A stretch of DNA of 64,000 bases from Methylobacterium planeticum (GTDB taxonomy: Bacteria > Pseudomonadota > Alphaproteobacteria > Rhizobiales > Beijerinckiaceae), in assembly GCF_008806345.1 (NCBI RefSeq), contig NZ_VZZJ01000003.1:124001-188000 (forward strand). The letters run 5' to 3'. The position numbers and the translations under genes are program-made. Positions 54,538 to 64,000 of the stretch are shown here, in pieces; within the stretch, counting starts at the first letter, position 1, and every line of letters starts with the position of its first letter. A model generated the notes under the pieces. That model had not been told where the DNA came from. It was given only the letters and a program-made list of their open reading frames with translations, and ran no database searches.

Positions 54538-54971
54538 TGTGAAACCTCCAAAAGTTTCGAGACCCGTGGGACCGGACTTTTGCGCGGCGCTGACCTCTTC
54601 GTTCGAGGGGATCTCGCGCCACAATCCTTGTATCCCTTGGAGGTAGGGCCCTCCCCGCATGGGCACTGGCCAAACCTTGAGAAGGGATGTTTCTCCCTGT
54701 CTCTGATCCACCATGAGTGAGCCCCCCCCGGCGGGCAACACGCTTTCGTGACTCAGATCGGTCACAAATCGCCTTTGCACGAGGCTGTTGCAGGCTCGCA
54801 ACGTTTAAATTGGGGGCATCCTGCCCAATTCGATCGCTTCCGCGCAGCGAAAATTAAGATGTGGCGTGTTTGCGTGGTTGCGTGTGATCGAATGCCACGC
54901 AATTGCACAATGCGCTGTCGCCAAACCCAGTGTGAACCCTGCCTGGGCTCGGATCGACCTAGACTGAGCTC
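54538..54971. other. 434-base region between the porin start and the end of uup
   Basis: No gene is supported. The stretch nearest the porin (54538-54720) stays open in the porin frame but has no recognisable homology and probably forms a long untranslated leader. Further upstream, 54790-54950 is less GC-rich and likely holds the porin promoter. Confidence 0.45.
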
Positions 54972-56792
54972 TCACGCATCCTGCGCCTCGCGCAGCATCT
55001 CGAGAGCCAGCCAACGATCTTCCGCAGCCGCAAGTCCGGCCTCCGCCTCGGCCAGCATCGCGGACGCTTTCTCGAAACGCCCGGGATCGCGCGCGTAGAG
55101 AGACGGATCCGTGAGGATCTCGCGGAGCTGCGCGATCGCCGTCTCGAGCTTCGCGATCCGCGCCGGCAGGGTCTTCAACTCATGCTGCTCCTTGAACCCG
55201 AGCTTGGTCCGGGCCGTCGCGGCCGAGGTTGGGTTTACCGCCGGGTTCTTCTCGCGCGGTTCGGGCCTGGCCGAGCCGGGCGCCGATCGCGCCTGCACGC
55301 CCTGGCCGCGCTGCGTGACCATGTCGGTGTACCCGCCAGCGTACTCGACCCAGCGTCCCTCTCCCTCGCTGACCAGCACGCTGCCGACGACGCGGTCGAG
55401 GAAGTCGCGGTCGTGGCTGACGAGGATCAGGGTACCGGAATATTCTCCTAGCATCTCCTGAAGCAGGTCAAGCGTCTCGAGATCGAGATCGTTCGTCGGT
55501 TCGTCGAGGACGAGGAGGTTGGCGGGCTGGGCCAAAGCGCGCGCGATGAGGAGGCGATTGCGCTCTCCGCCCGAGAGGACGCTCACGGGCGTGCGTGCCT
55601 GCTCGGGGGCGAACAGGAAGTCCTTGAGGTATCCGATGACGTGGCGGGACTGGTTACCCACCGTCACGGTGTCGCCGCGCCCGCCGGTGAGAACCTCCGT
55701 CACGGTCTGGCTCGGCTCGAGGACGGCGCGCGCTTGATCGAGCAGCATCATCTTCAGATTGGTGCCGAGTTGCACGCTGCCTTCATCCGGCTCCAGCTTG
55801 CCCGTCAGGAGGTTGACGAGGGTCGTCTTGCCGGTGCCGTTCGCACCGACGATGCCGAGACGGTCTCCTCGCATGATCCGCAGCGAAACGCCATCGACGA
55901 TGCGGCGCTCCCCGTAGGACTTGGAGACACCGCGCGCCTCCACCACGAGGGCGCCGGAGGATTCGGCCTCGGTCGATGTCATGCTGACCGTGCCGACCGG
56001 GCGGCGATCCTCACGCCGCTCCTTGCGCAGGTTGTGCAGATTGCCGAGACGCCGGACATTGCGCTTCCGGCGCGCGGTCACGCCATAGCGCAGCCAATCT
56101 TCCTCGGCCGCAATCTTTCGGTCGAGCTTGTGCCGGTCGCGCTCTTCCTCCTCGAAGAACGCGTCGCGCCAAGCCTCGAAGGTCGAGAAGCCCTGCTCGA
56201 TCCGGCGGGTGACACCACGGTCGAGCCAGACCGTGGTGCGGGAGAGTGCCGAGAGGAAACGGCGATCGTGACTGATCAGCACGAGTGCCGCGCGCGTCCC
56301 CTTCAGTTCGCTCTCGAGCCACTCGATCGCGGGCAGATCGAGATGGTTGGTCGGCTCGTCGAGGAGCAGGATATCGGGTTCGGGTGCGAGGGCCTGTGCC
56401 AAGGCGGCGCGGCGCCCCTCGCCGCCGGAGAGACGAGCCGGGTCCTCGGAGCCCGTGAGACCGAGGCTCTCCAGGAGATAACGGGCGCGGTGGTGATCGT
56501 CGCCCGGTGCCAAACCGGCCTCGACGAAGCCGAGCGTCGTCTCGAAGCCGGAGAAATCGGGCTCCTGGGCAAGATACCGGATCGTCGTACCGGGCTGGAG
56601 GAAGCGGACGCCGCGGTCGGGCTCGACCAGACTGGCGGCAATGCGCATGAGGGTGGACTTGCCCGAGCCATTGCGGCCGACCAGGGAGGTCCGCTCACCG
56701 GGTGAGATCGCGAGGTCGGCGTGCTCGATCAGCGGCGTACCGCCGAAGGTGAGCGCGACGCCTTGAAGGGTGAGAAGCGGGGGTGCGGCCAT
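54972..56792 (-). CDS. uup: ABC-F family ATPase, Uup type
   Basis: A 606-residue cytoplasmic ABC-F protein with two ATPase domains and no membrane part. Walker A: GRNGSGKS and GANGTGKT. Signatures: LSGGEGRR and LSGGERNR. Walker B: ILLLDEPTNHLD and LLVLDEPTNDLD. The inter-domain linker carries RRKRNVRRLGNLHNLRKERRE. The C-terminal coiled coil (ELKTLPARIAKLETAIAQLREIL) is the DNA/ribosome-binding tail of Uup. Uup is linked to ribosome function and transposon excision control. Start at ATG 56792. Confidence 0.93.
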   Translation of the reverse strand: MAAPPLLTLQGVALTFGGTPLIEHADLAISPGERTSLVGRNGSGKSTLMRIAASLVEPDRGVRFLQPGTTIRYLAQEPDFSGFETTLGFVEAGLAPGDDHHRARYLLESLGLTGSEDPARLSGGEGRRAALAQALAPEPDILLLDEPTNHLDLPAIEWLESELKGTRAALVLISHDRRFLSALSRTTVWLDRGVTRRIEQGFSTFEAWRDAFFEEEERDRHKLDRKIAAEEDWLRYGVTARRKRNVRRLGNLHNLRKERREDRRPVGTVSMTSTEAESSGALVVEARGVSKSYGERRIVDGVSLRIMRGDRLGIVGANGTGKTTLVNLLTGKLEPDEGSVQLGTNLKMMLLDQARAVLEPSQTVTEVLTGGRGDTVTVGNQSRHVIGYLKDFLFAPEQARTPVSVLSGGERNRLLIARALAQPANLLVLDEPTNDLDLETLDLLQEMLGEYSGTLILVSHDRDFLDRVVGSVLVSEGEGRWVEYAGGYTDMVTQRGQGVQARSAPGSARPEPREKNPAVNPTSAATARTKLGFKEQHELKTLPARIAKLETAIAQLREILTDPSLYARDPGRFEKASAMLAEAEAGLAAAEDRWLALEMLREAQDA

Positions 56793-56870
56793 GGGCGGGC
56801 TTATGACAGCGCCCGTGCCCGCAAACAAATCCCCGCTTCAGGCCAAACGCGCCAGTCAGCAAGCTCGGCT

Positions 56871-57089
56871 TCAGGCTGTTGGGTTGGCGGGGCCGGTGGG
56901 CGAAGGATCCGGCGTGATCTGCGGCGAGGTCCCCGGATCGTTGATCGGTATCTCGGCAGGGCGCCCGCCAGGTGCTTCCGTCGGGGTCTCACCGGGTATT
57001 TCGGGGCCTGGGCTCGGCTGCGGCACCTGGGGCGGCTCGTAGGGCGTGTCGGGAACCGGAGCTTCCGGGATCGGGCCTGGGTTCGACAT
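56871..57089 (-). CDS. Proline-rich 72-residue peptide
   Basis: Twenty-four of 72 residues are proline, mostly as x-P or P-x-P with Glu, Asp, Gly and Thr (MSNPGPIPEAPVPDTPYEPP). No Cys, no membrane segment and almost no basic residues, so it is an acidic, extended, disordered chain. Start ATG 57089 has a GGAGGAGC-like site ahead. Similar Pro-rich peptides recur in Methylobacterium as far as I recall. Function unknown. Confidence 0.7.
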   Translation of the reverse strand: MSNPGPIPEAPVPDTPYEPPQVPQPSPGPEIPGETPTEAPGGRPAEIPINDPGTSPQITPDPSPTGPANPTA

Positions 57090-57163
57090 GGCGGTTGCTC
57101 CTCCGGGTGACGGCTTTGTGTGTCGTCGGCAACGACCCCGTCGTGGGCCGGTTCCGCCGCTGC

Positions 57164-57478
57164 CTACTTCTTGGTGAGGAGGAGATTGCCTTCCTTGCCC
57201 AGGGATTTGCGGATCTTCTCCGCGAAGAGCGCGAGGAGGAGCGGGAGGCGAACCTCGACGCGCACACTCTCAGGCCCGACGTCGATCTGACCATCCACGC
57301 TCTGCGTCAGCGCCGCGAGGGCAAAGTCGAGGCGATCCCCGGTCCAGGCGAGGTTGCCGATGGTGACGCCGCTCTTGGCCAACAGGGCTCGCCCCTGCTC
57401 GACGCCGGTCTCGATCCGGCGCCGCGCCTCGTCGCGACCGAGTTCGTGCGGAATTTCGACGATCAGGGGCTTAGCCAT
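57164..57478 (-). CDS. Polyhydroxyalkanoic acid system family protein
   Basis: A 104-residue protein of the PHA_gran_rgn family. It opens MAKPLIVEIPHELGRDEARRRIETGVEQGR and has the core NLAWTGDRLDFALAALTQSVDGQIDVGPESVRVEVRLPLLLALFAEKI. The family is associated with PHA granule loci, yet no phasin or synthase gene is nearby, so the name reflects family membership only. Start at ATG 57478. Confidence 0.88.
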   Translation of the reverse strand: MAKPLIVEIPHELGRDEARRRIETGVEQGRALLAKSGVTIGNLAWTGDRLDFALAALTQSVDGQIDVGPESVRVEVRLPLLLALFAEKIRKSLGKEGNLLLTKK

Positions 57479-57558
57479 TCGAGAAGAACCATCCTTCGTG
57501 CTGCGCGCCTCCAGATGGTGCCGGCCGGCGGCTCAGGCAACGCCAGCCGGCGGGATGC

Positions 57559-57912
57559 TCAATCGATGACGTGCAGCGAGACGTAGCTCGTGCCGCCCAT
57601 GCCGAGCGCGCGCGCCGAGCCGCGGGACAGGTCGATGATGCGGCCGCGGACGAAGGGCCCGCGATCGTTGATGCGCACCACCACCGAGCGGCCGGTCTGC
57701 TTGTTCTCGACGCGGACCCGCGTGCCGAACGGCAGGCTGCGATGAGCGGCCGTCATTCCGTTCGGATTGAAGCGCTCACCATTCGCGGTCCGGTGCCCGC
57801 TGCCATACCAGGAGGCGGCTCCGTTTTGTGCCTTGGCCGGAATTTGGGCGGCGAGGGAGACGACAAGACCCAGGATGACAGCTGCGGACCCACGAACAGG
57901 CGTCATGTGCAT
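57559..57912 (-). CDS. rlpA: RlpA-type septal ring lytic transglycosylase
   Basis: A 117-residue secreted protein with signal peptide (to about PAKAQ) and a double-psi beta-barrel. The family blocks GAASWYGSGHRTANGERFNP, MTAAHRSLPFGTRVRVENKQTGRSVVVRINDRGPF and RIIDLSRGSARALGM are complete. It cleaves peptide-poor glycan, usually at the septum. It lacks the SPOR domain of longer RlpA. Three ATGs lie at 57918, 57912 and 57906; 57912 has the best distance to GAAGG. Confidence 0.92.
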   Translation of the reverse strand: MHMTPVRGSAAVILGLVVSLAAQIPAKAQNGAASWYGSGHRTANGERFNPNGMTAAHRSLPFGTRVRVENKQTGRSVVVRINDRGPFVRGRIIDLSRGSARALGMGGTSYVSLHVID

Positions 57913-57918
57913 TCGCAT

Positions 57919-59725
<1,807 letters not shown>

Positions 59726-59778
59726 CCGGCACCTGGGCGGGCCTCAGCGGATTTTTCGCGCGGGATCTCCTCCACGAC

Positions 59779-59854
59779 AGCCGACCGGCGAGGGGTGCGA
59801 CCTCTCCGGAGAGCGCGCACCCCTCACCCCAACCCTCTCCCGCACGGGAGAGGG
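59779..59854. repeat. Double-hairpin intergenic repeat, 5'-truncated copy
   Basis: Keeps the middle and 3' hairpin (CCCTCTCCCG-CA-CGGGAGAGGG, 59833-59854) of the 111-bp unit found at 34 kb, but lacks the first hairpin. It begins 54 bases past the ccrM stop. Confidence 0.88.
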
Positions 59855-59916
59855 AGCGCGTCGCGCCACCCACGCCATCACAGGACCACGACTCACTCCG
59901 GACGGCGGCCCGCCCC

Positions 59917-60027
59917 ACCTCTCCCGTCCGGGAGAGGTCGCGTCGGCGCCAGCCGACCGGGTGAGGGGTGCGACCTCTCCGGAGAGCGCGCACCCCTCAC
60001 CCCAACCCTCTCCCGCACGGGAGAGGG
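59917..60027. repeat. 111-bp double-hairpin intergenic repeat, full copy
   Basis: Exactly the same length and both hairpins (59917-59938; 60006-60027) as the copies at 34047 and 34215. The spacer before it contains the conserved element GGACCACGACTCACTCCGG. Confidence 0.92.
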
Positions 60028-60089
60028 GGCGCGTCGCGCCACCCGCGTCATCACAGGACCACGACTCACTCCGGACGGCGGCCCGCCCC

Positions 60090-60199
60090 ACCTCTCCCGT
60101 TCGGGAGAGGTCGAATCCGCGTGAGCGGAACGGTGAGGGCTGCGACGCATCCGGACAACGCGCATCCCTCGCCCCGGCCCGCTCCCGCACGAGACAGGG
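60090..60199. repeat. Double-hairpin intergenic repeat, degenerate copy
   Basis: First hairpin intact (60090-60111, with one loop change), second decayed (CCCGCTCCCG / CGAGACAGGG, 60178-60199). Starts 173 bases after the previous unit. The three copies fill the 572-base ccrM-mutY gap; no gene is seen there. Confidence 0.85.
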
Positions 60200-60297
60200 G
60201 GGGCGTCGTGCCGCCCGCGCCGGGTCCGATGCCGGATCCGGCGGAGCCCGGGCGCGATCGCGGATGCGGCCGCCGCTTCGATCGAGCGGAGACCCGA

Positions 60298-61626
<1,329 letters not shown>

Positions 61627-61712
61627 GCGGTCCCGTGCATAGCCGGGCGGGCGGCCCGATCAAAGCGCTCCCGTCGCGGCCCGGCTTGGCGTATCATCGC
61701 GCCCCGGCGGTC

Positions 61713-61787
61713 CCGAGGCCGATCAGACCCAGGCCGATCACACCAAGGCCGATCACACCGAGGCCGATCACACCGAGGCCCAGAAAC
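61713..61787. repeat. 15-bp minisatellite, five units, directly before dciA
   Basis: Five consecutive 15-base units of the type CCGAGGCCGATCACA (61713, 61728, 61743, 61758, 61773), the last diverged. The array ends 3 bases before the dciA ATG. Translated in the dciA frame it would read (PRPIT)n. Confidence 0.93.
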
Positions 61788-61790
61788 CCC

Positions 61791-62276
61791 ATGGCGCGCG
61801 TCAAACCGCTGGCCGAGCTCCTCGAAGCCTGCATCGGCCCGGCCTTCGCCGCGCAGGGCTTCGCCTCGACCGACATCCTGGCGGCGTGGCCCGACATCGT
61901 CGGCCCGCGCCTCGCCCGCCACTGCCAGCCCTCGAAGCTCGAATGGCCGCGCCGCCGCCGCCGGGACGAGGACGGGCGCCCGGACTCCGGCACCCTGGTG
62001 GTCCGGGTCGAGGGCGTGTTCGCCCTCGAGCTGCAGCACCTCGCCCCCGTGGTGATCGAGCGCATCAACGCCCATTACGGCTGGGCCTGCATCGGCAAAA
62101 TCGTGATGCAGCAGGGCCGGATCGACCGCGGCGGCCGGCGCGCGCCGGCCGCCGCCATCGACCCGGTCCGGCGGGGCGAGGTCGCCCTCGCGGTCTCCGC
62201 CATCGGCGACGAGGCCCTGCGCGACGCCCTCGACCGGCTCGGCACGGCGGTCGTCGCCGCGGGGCCGAAGCGCTGA
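61791..62276 (+). CDS. dciA: DciA-like DUF721 protein
   Basis: A 161-residue protein with the DUF721 fold: helix PLAELLEACIGPAFAAQGFAS, DILAAWPDIVGPRLARHCQP, strand GTLVVRVEGVFALELQHLAPVVIERINAHYG. DciA is the replicative-helicase (DnaB) operator in bacteria lacking DnaC. The alphaproteobacterial position between mutY and a dsbA gene supports the call. Start ATG 61791 abuts the minisatellite, so there is no ordinary ribosome site unless a repeat unit (CCGAGG) serves. The frame is open through the repeat to 61635. Confidence 0.86.
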   Translation: MARVKPLAELLEACIGPAFAAQGFASTDILAAWPDIVGPRLARHCQPSKLEWPRRRRRDEDGRPDSGTLVVRVEGVFALELQHLAPVVIERINAHYGWACIGKIVMQQGRIDRGGRRAPAAAIDPVRRGEVALAVSAIGDEALRDALDRLGTAVVAAGPKR

Positions 62277-62367
62277 GACACGGCGCGGCGCCGTGCCGCC
62301 CGGGGCCCCGCTCCCCCTCGGCGCGACCGGTGTCGGCGCCCGATCGGCGAGGCTCGGGGATGACGGG

Positions 62368-62425
62368 CGTCTTGCCGGGACGCGTCTTGCCGGGACGCGT
62401 CTTGCCGGGACGCGTCTTGCCACGA
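62368..62425. repeat. Second 15-bp minisatellite, upstream of the dsbA gene
   Basis: Three identical units CGTCTTGCCGGGACG (62368, 62383, 62398) and a partial fourth. It has the same period as the array before dciA but a different sequence. It lies 66 bases upstream of the dsbA start, in the promoter or leader. Confidence 0.92.
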
Positions 62426-62490
62426 TCTGCCCGAGATTCTACCGCAGCCCTATATCCACGGATCAACTGCCACCGGAGCCCGTCACGATC

Positions 62491-63144
62491 ATGATCACCC
62501 GGCGCGACGCCATCAAAGCGACCGGCCTTGCGCTCGGCGCGGCCATCATCCTGCCGAAGCTCTCGCTCCCGGCCTTCGCGCAGAGCGAGAACGTGGCCGC
62601 GCTGCTGCAGCCCGGCCCCCTCGGCGACGTCTGGCTCGGCCCGAAGGACGCCAAGGTCACGATCATCGAGTACGCCTCGATGACCTGCTCGCACTGCGCG
62701 GCCTTCCACCGCCAGACCTGGCCCGAGTTGAAGGCGCGCTACATCGATACCGGCAAGGTGCGCTTCACCCTGCGCGAGTTCCCCCTCGACCCCCTGGCCA
62801 CCGCCGCCTTCATGCTGGCGCGCTGCGACGGGGACGCGAAGTACTACCCGATCACGGACCTGCTCTTCGACCAGCAGGCCGCCTGGGCCTTCGTGCAGAA
62901 GCCCCAATCCCCCGTCGACGCCCTGGAGCAGATGCTGCGCCAGGCCGGCTACTCGAAGGACAAGTTCGAGGCCTGCCTCAAGGACCAGAAGATCTACAAC
63001 GCCGTGAACGCCGTGAAGCAGCGGGGGCTCGACACCTTCAAGGTCGATTCCACCCCGACCTTCTTCATCAACGGCGAGCGCTACAAGGGCGAGATCTCGA
63101 TCGAGGGCATGGAGAAGGTGATCAAGCCGATCCTCGGCGCCTGA
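62491..63144 (+). CDS. DsbA-family thiol oxidoreductase with Tat-type signal
   Basis: A 217-residue periplasmic thioredoxin-fold protein. The N-terminus has a twin-Arg motif, ITRRDAIKATGLALGAA, and cleavage near AFAQ. The active site is MTCSHCAAF (C-S-H-C), and the cis-Pro loop is STPTFFINGE. It may oxidise or isomerise disulfides. The ATG at 62491 starts MIMITRRD; a second ATG two codons on is possible. The usual smc neighbour of this cluster is replaced here by atpI. Confidence 0.92.
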   Translation: MITRRDAIKATGLALGAAIILPKLSLPAFAQSENVAALLQPGPLGDVWLGPKDAKVTIIEYASMTCSHCAAFHRQTWPELKARYIDTGKVRFTLREFPLDPLATAAFMLARCDGDAKYYPITDLLFDQQAAWAFVQKPQSPVDALEQMLRQAGYSKDKFEACLKDQKIYNAVNAVKQRGLDTFKVDSTPTFFINGERYKGEISIEGMEKVIKPILGA

Positions 63145-63419
63145 CCCTTCCGGCCGGTCCGCCGGCCCCTCCGGGGCGCCCGGCCGGCCGCACCATCGGC
63201 GCAGCGCGGCCCGCGGGACACCCGGCGGGATCCCCCGCGGGCCGCGCGGCGCGGCGGTTTCGGCAAGGTTCGGCGAAGACTGCAATAAGTCTGAGATCTC
63301 AAAGACTTAAATCGCCCTGAGCTCGCCTTGACACCCAAGGTGGGCGAAACTATGGTGCGCCGCGCTTGAAGGGGCGTTCCAGCCGGTTCCTCTCGCTCTC
63401 GCCAATGTGAGTTATCGCC

Positions 63420-63800
63420 GTGAGCGGCAACGACGCAAAGGACGAGGGCGACACGGGACGGGGAGCGGCACCGGACAGCGATCTCTCCGCGAGGCTCAAA
63501 CGTCTCGAGACGCAGATTGAACGGAAGCGGCCCTCGGCCTCTCCCGGTCCTTCGTCGCGCTCCGGGTCGTCCGATGGGCCATCCCCGCTCGGGCGCGCGA
63601 TGCAACTCTCCACGGAGTTCATCGCGGGCGTGATCGCAGGGGGCATCCTCGGCTGGATCTTCGATCGTTTCCTCGGGACGAAACCCTGGGGGATGATCGT
63701 ATTCCTGATGCTGGGCTTCGTGACGGGCGTCTACAACGTGATGCGCGCCTCTGGCTTCAGCGGACCGCGCTCCGGGCCGGACGACCGCAAGGGATCGTGA
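63420..63800 (+). CDS. atpI: F0F1 ATP synthase assembly protein AtpI
   Basis: A 126-residue protein with a charged, Ser/Pro-rich N-terminal half and two membrane helices (AGVIAGGILGWIFDRFLG and GMIVFLMLGFVTGVYNVMRA), the AtpI pattern. AtpI helps assemble the c-ring. It starts at GTG 63420 and leads the atp operon, with atpB 79 bases further on. The 275 bases before it hold no gene; an AT-rich stretch near 63280-63310 probably contains the operon promoter. Confidence 0.9.
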   Translation: MSGNDAKDEGDTGRGAAPDSDLSARLKRLETQIERKRPSASPGPSSRSGSSDGPSPLGRAMQLSTEFIAGVIAGGILGWIFDRFLGTKPWGMIVFLMLGFVTGVYNVMRASGFSGPRSGPDDRKGS

Positions 63801-63879
63801 GCGACGAAGGGCTTCACGGGTGGCCGCCGCGGGATGATCCCCGGGGGCGCCCGGAGACAGGCAAGGGACGGAAGCGGGC

Positions 63880-64000
63880 ATGGCGGTCAATGTAGACCCG
63901 ATCCACCAGTTCGAGCTGAAGCCGCTCGTGTCCCTCGGGCACATCGGCAGCCAGGAGATCGCCTTCACGCAATCGGCGCTGTACATGTTCGCCGCCGTCG
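63880..64000 (+). CDS. atpB: ATP synthase F0 subunit a, start only
   Basis: The first 40 codons of AtpB run off the window edge. MAVNVDPIHQFELKPLV and the hydrophobic segment starting at FTQSALYMFAAV match the alphaproteobacterial subunit a N-terminus, which forms the proton half-channels with the c-ring. Start at ATG 63880. Confidence 0.9.
   Translation, partial: MAVNVDPIHQFELKPLVSLGHIGSQEIAFTQSALYMFAAV

Noticed and set aside
54538..54801. N-terminal extension of the porin
   Set aside because: The frame is open but the sequence precedes a complete signal peptide with its own strong GGAGG site, so the porin starts at 54537.

Overview
The window is a stretch of core chromosome from a high-GC alphaproteobacterium, most likely Methylobacterium/Methylorubrum or a close relative (Rhizobiales). 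Pointers are a CcrM-type methyltransferase, an EipA (DUF1134) protein, a TIGR02302/DUF4175 protein, a DUF2852 protein, an alphaproteobacterial type-2 porin, a PQQ beta-propeller enzyme and the gene order mutY-dciA-dsbA. The genus is an inference from gene content and base use, because no rRNA or other marker is present. I saw no tRNA, rRNA, CRISPR array, transposase or integrase.

Layout. 1-7 kb: 3' part of cysQ, a YHS protein, eipA, small envelope proteins, an lptM-like lipoprotein with lysA, and threonine aldolase. 7-15 kb: the DUF4175 membrane protein, a twin-TM protein, a PagL-like outer-membrane protein, a PduO-type cobalamin adenosyltransferase, etfB-etfA and 3-hydroxybutyryl-CoA dehydrogenase. 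15-22 kb: quinone oxidoreductase, upp, DUF2852, a TetR regulator with an operator-like palindrome, deoB and a YejF-like ABC ATPase. 22-28.5 kb: lytic transglycosylase with SPOR domain, lipoprotein esterase, O-antigen-ligase-like protein, thioesterase, PQQ protein and ankyrin protein. 28.9-31.2 kb: a tandem family of PAS-XRE regulators whose middle copy has lost its whole centre. 31-36 kb: uvrB, palindromic repeats, a secreted protein and yidB. 35.8-37.7 kb: a sharply AT-rich insert carrying one gene, an AIPR-family (abortive infection) protein. 37.7-41.3 kb: fabD-fabG-acpP-fabF on the minus strand. 41.5-50.5 kb: rpoZ, rsh, pyrE, an NYN-domain protein, smpB, dapA and slt. 50.7-58 kb: a BON/OmpA protein, porin, Uup, a proline-rich peptide, a PHA-system protein and RlpA. 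58.5-64 kb: ccrM, a second cluster of the same palindromic repeats, mutY, dciA between two 15-bp minisatellites, a Tat-type DsbA, atpI and the start of atpB.

Most of the window is housekeeping: fatty-acid synthesis, stringent response (rpoZ-rsh), lysine synthesis (lysA, dapA), nucleotide salvage and synthesis (upp, deoB, pyrE), envelope and peptidoglycan upkeep, DNA repair and methylation. The accessory signals are the AIPR island, the PAS-XRE tandem array with its end-to-end micro-copy, two clusters of a 111-bp double-hairpin repeat 25 kb apart, paired minisatellites around dciA, and a PQQ-family protein whose expected catalytic Asp is Gly.
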